A stretch of DNA of 64,000 nt from Pollutimonas sp963712655. Its GTDB lineage: Bacteria > Pseudomonadota > Gammaproteobacteria > Burkholderiales > Burkholderiaceae_B. Location: NCBI GenBank assembly GCA_963712655.1, contig CAVQIT010000008.1, forward strand, positions 1,550,001 to 1,614,000, written 5' to 3'. Below, in pieces: positions 34,709 through 43,746 of the stretch. Below the pieces are notes generated by a model. It saw only the letters and a program-made list of their open reading frames with translations. It searched no databases and was not told where the DNA came from. Position 1 is the first letter of the stretch; the number at the start of each line of letters is the position of its first letter. Position numbers and translations under genes: made by a program.

Positions 34709-35977
34709 TTATTCGCAGTAGTTTGCTTCATTCGCCCCCGCGGCGGCTTGTTCGAGCATGCTTTTCACGTTACCGACGTCACGGGCGTTGAAAACCGTGC
34801 CGCCCGTATGCTGGGCTATGCAATTTGACAGGTGGCGCCCCGTGATATCGACCACATTGAATTTGAGTCGAGGTTTGTCCTGTGCAATTTGTGCCGCCGC
34901 TGTGCACTGGTCGCGTTCGCAACCGTCTTCACCGTCTACAAATACGACGACCACGGCGTCGCGATTCCGGCCGTCCACCATCGAAGCGGCCGTTTCCAGG
35001 CTGGCTGCAAGAGGCGTGCCGCCATCCATTTCCAGGGCATGGATGGCCTTGATGAGTGCTGGCCGCTGAGCGCCGTTGAACTTGCCCTGATTGCGCGGAG
35101 ACTCACAACCAGCATAGGTTACCAGTCCAATGGCGATTTCCGGCGGAATTTTTTCTATCATGTCCGCCAGTGCGCCCTTGGCCACGTCGCCCCGTTGCGG
35201 TGCATCGAATAGATGATTGAAGTGGTCGCGTTCTTTCTTTGTCAGGAGTATGTGTTGTGCTTGGGTAAGGTTGTATGCCCAGTCTTCGTCCTCCGGAGAT
35301 ACATCGATGTTCAAGTTCATCGAACCCGATGTGTCGAAAATCACTGCGAATTCAGGCGCCTGTCCTTGCGCAGGACGAGGTATGCAGGCCAGGGGCGGGG
35401 TTGGCGCCGGCACGCTGGTCTTTGCTGGCGGGGCAGAGCGCAGGAAGAACCACCACAGCAGGCCAAGCGCCAGGAGCAGCAGGATGGGTAAAGGCAGCAG
35501 CCATCGCCAAAGCGGGTTTGGCCGCGGCGCCGCACTTGGAGGTTGTTCAGGGATTGTGGCGATAGGGGCTTGAGGCGCGCCGGTTGGCGGATCGCTGCGG
35601 CGCCAGTGCGTCAGGACCGGTTCGCCGTTGATGGCATACAGGTGGTTCAGATCGGGCGGCGCCAGTAATCCGCGCAGAGCCTGAGCCTGGACGCCCGCGG
35701 ATCGCGCGTCCAGCTCATCGGCCAAGTGGCGGATAGATTGTTGGCGAGCTGCGAACCGCTCCAGCAAGGCCTGCTGCCGTTTGCTTCCCAGCGAACGATA
35801 GTGCTCGGGGTGCCCCTCGATCTCGCTCATCCATTCGACAGTGTTGTCTCCCGCCCGGCGCGGCGTCGCATAAAGGCGCGCCACGGCGGGCGGAAAGTGC
35901 CTGGCGATGATCTGTAGCGTAGCCTGATGTTGATCGATCGAACCGGCGAATGCATTATCGCGCACTACACGTTGCAT
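34709..35977 (-). CDS. Membrane-anchored VWA-domain protein, last gene of the srf/tag-like cluster
   Basis: This 422-residue protein has a cytoplasmic N-terminal region (1-155, containing GEPVLTHWRR at 118-127), a proline-rich linker, one membrane helix (about 157-179) and a periplasmic von Willebrand A domain from about residue 208 with a complete MIDAS start (Asp215 in DTSGSM), a Thr in DGGTPLAASL and an Asp in VVVFVDGEDGC. Paired cysteines suggest disulfides. SrfA at the other end has the same order: helical N-terminus, PVLTxW motif, Pro-rich linker, membrane helix. A protein-protein adhesion or scaffold role is likely. It is not recognised as a named family. Confidence 0.85.
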   Translation of the reverse strand: MQRVVRDNAFAGSIDQHQATLQIIARHFPPAVARLYATPRRAGDNTVEWMSEIEGHPEHYRSLGSKRQQALLERFAARQQSIRHLADELDARSAGVQAQALRGLLAPPDLNHLYAINGEPVLTHWRRSDPPTGAPQAPIATIPEQPPSAAPRPNPLWRWLLPLPILLLLALGLLWWFFLRSAPPAKTSVPAPTPPLACIPRPAQGQAPEFAVIFDTSGSMNLNIDVSPEDEDWAYNLTQAQHILLTKKERDHFNHLFDAPQRGDVAKGALADMIEKIPPEIAIGLVTYAGCESPRNQGKFNGAQRPALIKAIHALEMDGGTPLAASLETAASMVDGRNRDAVVVVFVDGEDGCERDQCTAAAQIAQDKPRLKFNVVDITGRHLSNCIAQHTGGTVFNARDVGNVKSMLEQAAAGANEANYCE

Positions 35978-36016
35978 GGTGACTGGTCGTCCTTGAGTGT
36001 GAAAGAGTCCCGGTTA

Positions 36017-36523
36017 TTACTGGTAGCCCAGGCTTTGTTGCAGGCGGCTGACCTTGGCCTGGATAGCCTTGAGTTCATTGCGTTTGGCTGTAATGGATTG
36101 GGCGCTGGCGCCGTTGGTAGGCTTGCTTTGAGCGTTGATGCGCTGGGCTTCAAGCGCATCAAGTTCCTTCTGCGCCTGGGCGTTGCTGGCGTGCCGGGCT
36201 TTCAGTTGCGCCAGCAGGCGGCCCAGCGATGCATCAAGGGTGGCTTGCTCTTTCTTTTGCTGGCTCAAGGTGGCGCGCGTGGCGACCTGCCGCGCCTGGA
36301 TATCCTCGTATACCTGCTGGAACAGCAGATTCTCTTCGCGCGCCGTCAGTAGCCGCTGTTCATTCTGCACTACCTCGGCGCGGTAGCCGCCGGAGGTGTC
36401 GCAGGAAAGCTTGGTCAGGAAACTGGCGTCCCGGTCGGACGCGCTGCACTGGCCTTGTGTGGTTGCGCAACCGGCCAGTACGGCGAGAGCCGCCAGGCTG
36501 CCTGTCAATAGGATAGCTCTCAT
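36017..36523 (-). CDS. Small lipoprotein with coiled-coil region
   Basis: This 168-residue protein starts with a lipoprotein signal peptide; the lipobox LAGC puts the lipidated residue at Cys19. The rest is mainly helical with repeated heptads (LLTAREENLLFQQVYEDIQA, later LKAIQAKVSRLQQSL). Residue +2 is Ala, so outer-membrane sorting is expected. ATG 36523 is preferred over the in-frame start 36568, which lies upstream of a proper signal peptide. It follows the other lipoprotein gene by 4 bases. In type VI systems a lipoprotein, TagQ, stands next to tagR; these two may fill that place, though no sequence match is claimed. Confidence 0.85.
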   Translation of the reverse strand: MRAILLTGSLAALAVLAGCATTQGQCSASDRDASFLTKLSCDTSGGYRAEVVQNEQRLLTAREENLLFQQVYEDIQARQVATRATLSQQKKEQATLDASLGRLLAQLKARHASNAQAQKELDALEAQRINAQSKPTNGASAQSITAKRNELKAIQAKVSRLQQSLGYQ

Positions 36524-36527
36524 TGTT

Positions 36528-37262
36528 CTACCCCAGTGTGATGGCGCTGCGTTGTGTGTAAAGTTCATCGACCTCGCTTTCCAGAAGGGCGACCTTCTTG
36601 CTCATTTTCAGGATCTCGCGATCAAGTTTCTTTACTTCTTTGCTGTTGCCGGCTTCGTGTTCGCTTTTTGCAACGTCCTTGTACTGCGTGATCTTGGTAT
36701 TCATGTTGTCTACATCGCGGCTCATGACTTCAAGGTTCTTGTCTATGACCGCTATTTCCTTCTTGGCTTTTTCCTGATCGATCTGTTTGGTGGCCATTTC
36801 GCGCTTGATACGCGAGATTTTCTCCTTGTCGTCCCTGATTACAGCCATGGCCGTGTCAGTACGCGCCACGACATTGGCTGTGTCTTTCTCTACGTCGGCG
36901 GTCATTATGTTCAGTCGTTCGGACGTATTCGCATACTCGCTGCGGCGATAATCCAGGTAATAGTTGGCGCCCATGGCTACGCCGCAGGTCGCAATGCCTG
37001 CAGCGATCGCGCATACGGCCTTGTTGCTGGAATTTGATACCAGGCAGCCCAATGCGGCGGTGGCCGCACCGACGGCGCATGCCTGGTAGCCCGATTTGCT
37101 GAAGAACTTGGCGTCGTTGCCCTGGCTAAGGCGCGGGTCGGCCTGCACACTGTCCTTGCCGAGCAATGAGCTGCCCGTGGTGGCGCAACCGCCAAGAACG
37201 AGTAGGCACGCCATGAGGGACGCCATCATGATATTACGGATTTTAAGAGGCTGGGTGTGCAT
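36528..37262 (-). CDS. Lipoprotein with glycine/alanine-rich segment and long coiled coil
   Basis: This 244-residue lipoprotein has a signal peptide ending in LGGC (lipidated Cys26), a hydrophobic alanine/glycine-rich stretch (about 62-95, ACAVGAATAALGCLVS) and a C-terminal coiled coil of about 130 residues (DVEKDTANVV through LESEVDELYTQ). The hydrophobic stretch recalls glycine-zipper segments of envelope lipoproteins. ATG 37262 is chosen for GGAGAACAGC upstream; the TTG at 37274 would contain that ribosome site. Likely an envelope sensor or tether for the SUMF1 protein encoded upstream (inference from TagQ-TagR). Confidence 0.85.
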   Translation of the reverse strand: MHTQPLKIRNIMMASLMACLLVLGGCATTGSSLLGKDSVQADPRLSQGNDAKFFSKSGYQACAVGAATAALGCLVSNSSNKAVCAIAAGIATCGVAMGANYYLDYRRSEYANTSERLNIMTADVEKDTANVVARTDTAMAVIRDDKEKISRIKREMATKQIDQEKAKKEIAVIDKNLEVMSRDVDNMNTKITQYKDVAKSEHEAGNSKEVKKLDREILKMSKKVALLESEVDELYTQRSAITLG

Positions 37263-37286
37263 GCTGTTCTCCAAGAGAGTTGTTGG

Positions 37287-38846
37287 CTATTGATTAGTTG
37301 CGGCCTGGCAATCGCCCTGCCATGTTGTCGTATCGATCTTTCCGGTATTCAAGTATGTCTGCTGATGCTTCCAATAGACATCCAGGTAGTCGTTGAGGCC
37401 CTTTAGCTGCTTGCTGCGGGCAAATGTTTCTTTCATCACTGGAATCTGGGCCGCCAGCAGGGATTTGCCATATAAGGTGCTGGTTTCCACCATGCCGTTC
37501 GCGTAATAACTGGCGAGTTTGTTCACCCGGTCGCTCTGCTGGTCGAGCAGGGCCTTGCGCGATGCGCAGATCTTTGCGTCGCTTTCTTCGGCGTCCTGGC
37601 AATTGATCTTGTAGTTGCGGTTGAGGACGCCAAGGTATTGGCCATCGTCTTTCAGCTTGGTGCAAAGAAATGCGCCAAGGTTCAGGCTGGCCCGTATTGC
37701 CTGGTCGCGTGCTTCTTCCTGTCGCTGGTTACTGGCTCGCAGCTTGCGTTCGAGCGTCTTGAGCTGCTCTTGAAGCTTCTTGTCTTCCACAGCCGAGGCC
37801 AGATCGTTCAACTGTTGTACTGCGGCTTTCTCCTGCCCCTTGGCTAGGCCCTTTGGTTCGTTGCTGCCCAGGCCTTCCCAGCTTTTCTCGATACTCGCGA
37901 TCCGATCGCGCGATGTCAGGGCGGTAGAAACCAATGCAAGGCGAAAACCGGTGCTATTGCTGCGGGTTTCGTCGTCGTCCCGGTAGTACGGCTCTTCTTT
38001 GCGCGCCGAAGAACGCACGTCGGCCTGCGGCACTAAATAGCTGGCGCCGCGCACGACATAGCCGCCTGCTTGCCCATGCTGGCGATCAATTTTGTTGAGT
38101 CGGAAAGGTTCGAAAATCATCTCGGCCGCGTTGCCCAGCATGTCATGCAAATCAAGCGGATTGGGTTTCAGCAATCCGGCAAGCTGCAGCTTGCCGTTGG
38201 ATGATCGCGCGCCTGAAAACCATTCGTGCGCCGTCATGCCCTCGGGCATCGGATACACCGTGTCGCGAAACTCCGCCGGCCCGACCGCCAGTCCGCCCCG
38301 CGCGGCAAACTCCCACTCCACCTCTGTGGGCAGGCGCGCGAAGCCGGGTATGCCATCCTCCTCGGGAATCGCGTCAGCTTTGTTTTTACGTAGCCAAAGG
38401 TTGTACTTGTTGGCGGCCTGCATGGCATCGAACCAACTGATGGACGTCTGCGGCAGACGCAGTTTGTTTGACGGTTTGGGGCACTCGCTTTCTACGATGG
38501 CTTTGTACTGCAACTGGGTCATCTCGTACTTCGCCATCAAATAGAAGCGCGAACTCTTGCCGTCAGTGTCGGTGAAGCTGCCGGCTACATAGGCGGGCCG
38601 TGCTTGTTCTACATAGCCCCAGCCGGTATGGTCTTGGCCAACCTGTATGCGGTAGTCCTCCAAAGGGCCGGATAAAGGAACGACGACCTTGCGAAAGACC
38701 ATGGCGCCTTCGCAAGGCATGGGCATCACGACATCGTCTGCATCGGGTGCAGGGTTAAAGAATTTTTGATCCCATGGGGCAGCATTCGCCGATGCATGGG
38801 TCAGCGCCAGAAGCGCGGCGACCATCACGCTGTGTTTATAGCTCAC
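37287..38846 (-). CDS. Exported SUMF1/formylglycine-generating-enzyme-fold protein, TagR-like
   Basis: This 519-residue protein has a signal peptide (to about ASANA) and a SUMF1 domain (about 35-345): MAKYEMTQLQYKAIVESECP, the RLPTEVEWEFAARGG motif, DMLGNAAEMI and the final VRGASYL...STGFRLAL. The segment that would hold the active-site cysteines of true FGE contains none, so it is probably a binding module, as in TagR of the type VI threonine-phosphorylation pathway. The C-terminal 170 residues are helical with a coiled coil (LEDKKLQEQLKTLERKLRA-like). GTG 38846 has GGAGAG upstream and overlaps the permease stop by 11 bases. Confidence 0.88.
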   Translation of the reverse strand: MSYKHSVMVAALLALTHASANAAPWDQKFFNPAPDADDVVMPMPCEGAMVFRKVVVPLSGPLEDYRIQVGQDHTGWGYVEQARPAYVAGSFTDTDGKSSRFYLMAKYEMTQLQYKAIVESECPKPSNKLRLPQTSISWFDAMQAANKYNLWLRKNKADAIPEEDGIPGFARLPTEVEWEFAARGGLAVGPAEFRDTVYPMPEGMTAHEWFSGARSSNGKLQLAGLLKPNPLDLHDMLGNAAEMIFEPFRLNKIDRQHGQAGGYVVRGASYLVPQADVRSSARKEEPYYRDDDETRSNSTGFRLALVSTALTSRDRIASIEKSWEGLGSNEPKGLAKGQEKAAVQQLNDLASAVEDKKLQEQLKTLERKLRASNQRQEEARDQAIRASLNLGAFLCTKLKDDGQYLGVLNRNYKINCQDAEESDAKICASRKALLDQQSDRVNKLASYYANGMVETSTLYGKSLLAAQIPVMKETFARSKQLKGLNDYLDVYWKHQQTYLNTGKIDTTTWQGDCQAATNQ

Positions 38847-40047
38847 GCAAACTCTCCGCAGGTTGTATGCTGACGGCGCGCAAGGCGCCGATACAGGAAA
38901 CGATAAGCGCCACCGTCCAGACTGCCAGCAAGGCGACCGCCATGTGGTACAGCGTGATGTGGCAGGAAAATCCGTCCGTGGCATAGGCCGCGCCCAACGC
39001 CTGGTCGAACAGCATGCTGGCTGCGCCATAGGCGGCCAGGCCCGCGGCATAGGCAAGCGTAGTTAGCACCCAGGCTTGCAGCAGCACATATAGGGCAATC
39101 GATATATTGCGAAATCCCAGCAGGCGCAGAACGGCGAGGTCTTTGCGCTTGCGGTCGATGTTCGCCACGAATGCCCCTATCAGCGAGGCCATGCAGCCTG
39201 CGAGCGCTGTGCCGGCGATGACGCCAAAGATCAGTTCAAGAACGTTGTTGATGGCCTTGACATTGCTGATTTCGTTAAGGCGGCTGCTCGTCTGGATATG
39301 CTGCTCATTGAGCCACCGTTCCAATGATTCGACGCTGTCCATGTCGCGCGCATAAATGCGGGCGCGAGCGAATACGATAGGGTTGCTGGACGGCGGCTCG
39401 CCGGTGTGTATGCCCATTTGTTCGACCTGTTCCCCGTCGAAGAAACGCTCCAGCGCGAATTGCACTGCTGCGCTTACGTAGACCGCATCCCGTTTGCTGT
39501 AGGCGACATCAATGACACCGGCAACGGTAACGGCAAGTTCGGCGCGCTCCCTGACATCGTTGCGCTTGCGGGTGGCGCGCAGGCGCAGCACGTCGCCAGC
39601 CGAAGCATCCAGCCGGGCGGCGGCTTTACTGCTCAGCAAGACCTCGGTTTCCGTCAGCGGATGCGGCAGCGCGGGCGCCAGGGGATCGCCGTTTGCGGTG
39701 GGAATGATTTCGGCATCCTGCAGATAATGCTGCCTGTCCTTGACTATGTCGGCGTATGCGCTAAGAGAGCGGATTTGTCCGGCGGCAAAACCCACGTCGC
39801 TGCGCTGCTGCAGGATATTCAGCCATTCCTGGCTGAAGTTTCCGTTGCCTGTCATGCGGATCTCGAGGTTGACCGGGTCGCGCGCCAAGGCGTCCTGCAT
39901 CTGGCTGATAACGCCGTGCTTTAGTCCGAAGAGCAGGAGCAGAGGACCGATGACGGCCATCAGGGATGCCGCCATGCAGAAAGAGAGTTTGCGATCATGC
40001 CACAGGTCACGCAATGCGAGTTTGGCCAGCAATAACAGGTGCGACAT
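38836..40047 (-). CDS. FtsX/MacB-type ABC transporter permease, TagS-like
   Basis: This 403-residue permease has the FtsX layout: a first helix near residues 22-45, a large periplasmic domain (about 45-260), and three C-terminal helices (ELIFGVIAGTALAGCMAS, ALYVLLQAWVLTTLAYA, HMAVALLAVWTVALIVSC) with the coupling stretch DLAVLRLLGFRN. Such permeases transmit signals or move lipoproteins rather than import nutrients. The ATPase is 4 bases upstream and the SUMF1 gene overlaps its end, the order T-S-R known from type VI tag loci. Confidence 0.9.
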   Translation of the reverse strand: MSHLLLLAKLALRDLWHDRKLSFCMAASLMAVIGPLLLLFGLKHGVISQMQDALARDPVNLEIRMTGNGNFSQEWLNILQQRSDVGFAAGQIRSLSAYADIVKDRQHYLQDAEIIPTANGDPLAPALPHPLTETEVLLSSKAAARLDASAGDVLRLRATRKRNDVRERAELAVTVAGVIDVAYSKRDAVYVSAAVQFALERFFDGEQVEQMGIHTGEPPSSNPIVFARARIYARDMDSVESLERWLNEQHIQTSSRLNEISNVKAINNVLELIFGVIAGTALAGCMASLIGAFVANIDRKRKDLAVLRLLGFRNISIALYVLLQAWVLTTLAYAAGLAAYGAASMLFDQALGAAYATDGFSCHITLYHMAVALLAVWTVALIVSCIGALRAVSIQPAESLREL

Positions 40048-40051
40048 GCGC

Positions 40052-40750
40052 CTAGGTCTCGCGCATGAACATGGTATGGCCGGGCCCCACAGAGGCCTTC
40101 AGGCTGGGCAGGCCGAAGCGCCGGACCAGTCCCCAGTCATGAGAAACGATAATCGCGGCAATGCGCGATTCGCGGACAATATCCAGGAACAGTTCAAACA
40201 GCGCTTGTGCCCGGATGGGATCGAGCGCGGCGGTCGGCTCGTCGGCCAGGATAAGGGCGGGCTCATGCGATATGGCCCGTACGAAGGCCACGCGTTGGCG
40301 TTCGCCTATGGAAAGCGCTTGTGGCAGTTTTCCCATTAACGGACCAATATTCAACGTCTGGACTGCGCGCTCTACCTGCTTGCCGGCGCCAGGCAGTCCC
40401 AGCAGCCTGCGCGGCAAGTCGATGTTGTCGCGTACTGTCAGGAAAGGCAGCAAGCCGCCGTTTTGCAGCACGAAGCCCAGATTGCCGGCGCGTACACGGG
40501 CAAGTTCCGGTTCTGCGCCGCGCTCGATCAAGGCTTTTATGTCCCGGCGCTTGTTTCCCAGCATGTAGGCGCCCAGGCTGTGCGGCGCAAGCAGCAAGCC
40601 CATGCACTCGAGCATGGTGCTCTTGCCGCAACCACTTTCGCCTGTCATGACAACGACTTCGCCGGCATGCAGCGATAGATGGTCGAGTTCGACACGATGG
40701 GCGCCCTGTCCGCGCACGACAGACATATTCGTGATTTCCAGCATCGGCAT
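40052..40750 (-). CDS. ABC ATPase of LolD/MacB class, TagT-like
   Basis: This 232-residue ATPase has Walker A GESGCGKST, a Q-loop QNGGLLPF, a slightly divergent signature LSIGERQRVAFVRA, Walker B LILADEPTAAL and switch His in IIVSHDW. Size and motifs fit the LolD/MacB class that works with FtsX-type permeases. Its ATG directly abuts the stop codon of the secreted VWA gene, so translation is coupled. With the permease downstream it forms an envelope ABC complex like TagTS. Confidence 0.92.
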   Translation of the reverse strand: MPMLEITNMSVVRGQGAHRVELDHLSLHAGEVVVMTGESGCGKSTMLECMGLLLAPHSLGAYMLGNKRRDIKALIERGAEPELARVRAGNLGFVLQNGGLLPFLTVRDNIDLPRRLLGLPGAGKQVERAVQTLNIGPLMGKLPQALSIGERQRVAFVRAISHEPALILADEPTAALDPIRAQALFELFLDIVRESRIAAIIVSHDWGLVRRFGLPSLKASVGPGHTMFMRET

Positions 40751-42739
40751 CTAGGGCATGACTTCCAGCGGAACCGGATAAACGTAATCGCGCGGGTCGC
40801 TTCCTTCGGCCAGCGATACCCAGCGGTCGACATCCGCGTTGTACCGCTGGTAATGCCGCAACTTGGTATCCAGCGAGCGGATGAATTTCTCTTGTGTCAG
40901 GCCGTCCCAGCTACGCCAGGTATCTTCGTCAAGGTTAAGCACTTCGCTGCGGTAAGGCAGGTCATCCAGGTATTCGCCCATGATGCCCAGTTCGTCGAGC
41001 TTGGCATTCGTGTCCTGCTTGATCTGGTTTGGGTCGGTCCCCATTTTTGCCGCAACGGAGCGAAGGCGCGCAAACATGTCCGCGGGGGCAATCAGCCCTT
41101 CATTGGCGGCATTCAGGATTTCCCGCAGGACGTTGCTCAAATCGCTGAGCTGGGCCTTGGTCAGAAGCACACGCACATCGGTTGTGGGTATGTTCTGTCG
41201 AATAAGGTCGCGGTCCGAAATCCAGGCCTCAAACACGGAGGGGGCCCTGGCCCCTGTCTTTGCGCCCAGGTAGGCCAATCGCATGGCATGTCCTACCAGT
41301 GCGCTATCCTGCTGCATCTGGTCCTTGGCCTGGGTTGAATCGGAGGCTGCATTCGCGGCGCTGCCGACGGCGTCTTCGCCCATGTAGGCAGCCTTCACCT
41401 GCCCTGTGATGGCAGACGCCAGCATGTCCACCTTGGCGCCAAACTCATTCACGTCGCCCGCATTCACCGGGTAGTACAACGACGTATTGGTTCCCGCGTA
41501 GGTAGACAGATTGCGGTACTGAGCCTCCGCCAGCGCATGGTTCTTTTTGCCCGCCTCGGTCTTCAGGTGTAGCGTATAAATGGCGACGCCGGGATTGGCC
41601 GCTTCCAGGCGGACCTGATCGGCGCCCAGTCCGGTTGAAGACAACTTGTTATTGCCGTCCAGCGCGCCGGCGTCGGTAATCAATACTACATAGCGAGCGC
41701 CAAACTGGCTCCAGTCGACTGAATCAATCGCCTGCATGACGCCAGCGTAGGCGTCTTCATCAAAACTGCTGCTCGATACCTTTGCCTGGCTCAGGCCGGC
41801 CACCTTCTTCAGAAAATCCGCGCCGTCTGTCACGGTGGCCGGATCGGCGTATATCTTGGAAACGTATTCCAGGCCCGGCACCGCCTTGACGCTGGACCGG
41901 TAGGCGATAAGGCCAAACTTGACCTGCTTGCCCAGGTTTTCGGCCTCGATCTGTCTGTAGACCTTGCTGACGGCTTCCCTCGTGCGCTCGATATAAGGAT
42001 CCATCGAGATGGTGGAATCAATAACGAAGACCACCGCTGCCGAGAACTCCTTGAGCCGGCTTGCAGCCGCCGCGCTGCCCGGCGCCGCCTTGCCGGCCGT
42101 CTGGTCTTGGGTCGGCTGGCCTTCGGTCTTGCTGACCGAGGCCACGTTGAGCACGCGAAGGCGAAAGCCCTCCTCGGTCATTACTTCTTCGCCGCTCAGG
42201 ACGGGCAGCAGATAGAACTGGCTTTTCAGGTCGACAAAGAGTTCGGGCTCTTGTGCAAGGATCTTGGGCGATGCGCCGGCGCGCTTGAGCTGGTCGCGGA
42301 TGGGCGCAATTTCGCTGACCGGATCAGGGGCGTCGATAATTTGGTCCAGTTGGGCCCGATCTTTGAAAAACAGCAACCGGTCGCGGTTGGCCGGGTTGGT
42401 GAAGGCCAGGGTAAGCTGCATTTTCCAGTCGACGGTGCAGGCGCTATCCATCCACCCTACGGTTTTTCCTAGGCTGTCCGGACCCACTTTCAGCCATTCT
42501 TTCGCGCCTTGCGTATTGCGTTCGTAAACATAGAAGCGGCTGAAGGCAGGCTGAGCGATGCCTTTGGCGTCGGCAGGGGAAGCCACGAGTTCGCAGCCTG
42601 GCGTTGTCAGCACGCGCTGATGCAGCGTTTTCTTCCCTTCCTGCAAAAGCGGGCCGCTGGCGTGAGCCAGGCCGGATGCACCGCAGAGGGCCAGTACGAG
42701 CGCCAGGGTGCACGGTGTCACATTGCGGGCCATCATCAT
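40751..42739 (-). CDS. Secreted VWA protein resembling the extracytoplasmic region of PpkA
   Basis: This 662-residue protein has a signal peptide (to about LAHA) and a leading EGKKTLHQRVLTTPGC segment with a FYVYERN element that recalls the periplasmic part of the type VI kinase PpkA. A VWA domain follows from about residue 235 with MIDAS start DSTISMDPY (Asp near 243) and the segment RYVVLITDAGAL. The C-terminal 150 residues are helical with a conserved-looking PTTDVRVLLTKAQLSDLS stretch. No kinase domain or membrane anchor is present, unlike PpkA. The PpkA likeness is from memory of the family and should be verified. Adjacent to the TagT-like ATPase as ppkA is in type VI loci. Confidence 0.8.
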   Translation of the reverse strand: MMMARNVTPCTLALVLALCGASGLAHASGPLLQEGKKTLHQRVLTTPGCELVASPADAKGIAQPAFSRFYVYERNTQGAKEWLKVGPDSLGKTVGWMDSACTVDWKMQLTLAFTNPANRDRLLFFKDRAQLDQIIDAPDPVSEIAPIRDQLKRAGASPKILAQEPELFVDLKSQFYLLPVLSGEEVMTEEGFRLRVLNVASVSKTEGQPTQDQTAGKAAPGSAAAASRLKEFSAAVVFVIDSTISMDPYIERTREAVSKVYRQIEAENLGKQVKFGLIAYRSSVKAVPGLEYVSKIYADPATVTDGADFLKKVAGLSQAKVSSSSFDEDAYAGVMQAIDSVDWSQFGARYVVLITDAGALDGNNKLSSTGLGADQVRLEAANPGVAIYTLHLKTEAGKKNHALAEAQYRNLSTYAGTNTSLYYPVNAGDVNEFGAKVDMLASAITGQVKAAYMGEDAVGSAANAASDSTQAKDQMQQDSALVGHAMRLAYLGAKTGARAPSVFEAWISDRDLIRQNIPTTDVRVLLTKAQLSDLSNVLREILNAANEGLIAPADMFARLRSVAAKMGTDPNQIKQDTNAKLDELGIMGEYLDDLPYRSEVLNLDEDTWRSWDGLTQEKFIRSLDTKLRHYQRYNADVDRWVSLAEGSDPRDYVYPVPLEVMP

Positions 42740-43746
42740 TTGCTCAATTCCTCGAATCGCTGGCGGGCTTGGGCGTTTTCAGGCTCACTCGACAGCACGG
42801 TGTCGTACCAGTAGGCTGCCGTAGCCGCGTCGGGTTCTTTGAAGCATGCGTTTGCGTGGTGGGTCTGCGGGTCGTATTCGCGGGCGTATGCCAAGGCAAT
42901 GCGCGTGTCTCCGGCCCGGCCGCGATTTGCATACAGGCGCTGCGCTATACCGCAATGGCCGGCTTTCATGGCCGCTGCGATCGTCGCAAGCACTGTGTCG
43001 GTGTCCGGATTCTGCTTCATGCATGCCTGGACGAACTCGAGTTCGCCTTGCGAGGCCATGGTGGCGTCGTCGCAGGCTCCGGGTTTCGCCGCAGCGGTTT
43101 TCTCCGGGACGGCGGGCGTGGATGTGGATGGCGCGCGGTTCAGCCACCAGTATGCTGCCGCACCCAGCAACATTACCAGCACTACCGCCGCGATGATGAT
43201 GGGAAGAGCGCTGCGGGACTTTTTGTTTTCGGCCGGGCGAAGGGGAGGTTCTGGATCGCCGGGTTCGACGTCAGATTCGATCGCCGCTTCCGCAACTGGC
43301 GCATCCGCGACAACCGGGGTGGGCGGGGCCAGGCCGGGATCGCTGGGCAGGGGTCCAAAAGCATGGCGCGATTCGGTCTCGCCACCCGCCTCGGACAGAC
43401 GGATACCGGTTTCTACCTTCAGATTGGCTTGCTGGCCGGCGCTGCTGCCTATTTCACGCAAGCTGACCTGGTAGCGAGCGTTGGTGGTCGAAAGCAAAGG
43501 GTCGACCACGGCGGCGCCCACCGGGATGTAGAAATCCTCGCCATCCGGGGTGAGCGCATTCAGCCTGAACCAGAAGGGATTGCTGCTCCATTGAGTCGCG
43601 CTGGTTTCTGGAGGCTGCAGATATACATTGCCCTGGTTGCTGACAATGGTCAGCTCCAGTTGCGTCGTGGCGCCTTTCCAGCCAATGATGCGCAGCAGCG
43701 CCTGCCCCGGGCGGCCGGATGCCATGGGTGAAAGTTTAAGCAGCAT
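42736..43746 (-). CDS. Single-pass membrane protein, beta-rich N-terminus, unknown function
   Basis: This 336-residue protein has a beta-rich N-terminal region (about 1-120, with QALLRIIGWKGATTQLEL), a proline- and acid-rich linker, one membrane helix (about 182-205, PIIIAAVVLVMLLGAAAYWW) and a periplasmic C-terminus with helical repeats and several cysteines (TIAAAMKAGHCGIAQRLYA, YDTVLSSEPENAQARQRFEE), resembling tetratricopeptide or Sel1-type repeats. It overlaps srfC by 11 bases and the VWA gene by 4, so it bridges the two halves of the cluster. I cannot name the family. Confidence 0.8.
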   Translation of the reverse strand: MLLKLSPMASGRPGQALLRIIGWKGATTQLELTIVSNQGNVYLQPPETSATQWSSNPFWFRLNALTPDGEDFYIPVGAAVVDPLLSTTNARYQVSLREIGSSAGQQANLKVETGIRLSEAGGETESRHAFGPLPSDPGLAPPTPVVADAPVAEAAIESDVEPGDPEPPLRPAENKKSRSALPIIIAAVVLVMLLGAAAYWWLNRAPSTSTPAVPEKTAAAKPGACDDATMASQGELEFVQACMKQNPDTDTVLATIAAAMKAGHCGIAQRLYANRGRAGDTRIALAYAREYDPQTHHANACFKEPDAATAAYWYDTVLSSEPENAQARQRFEELSK

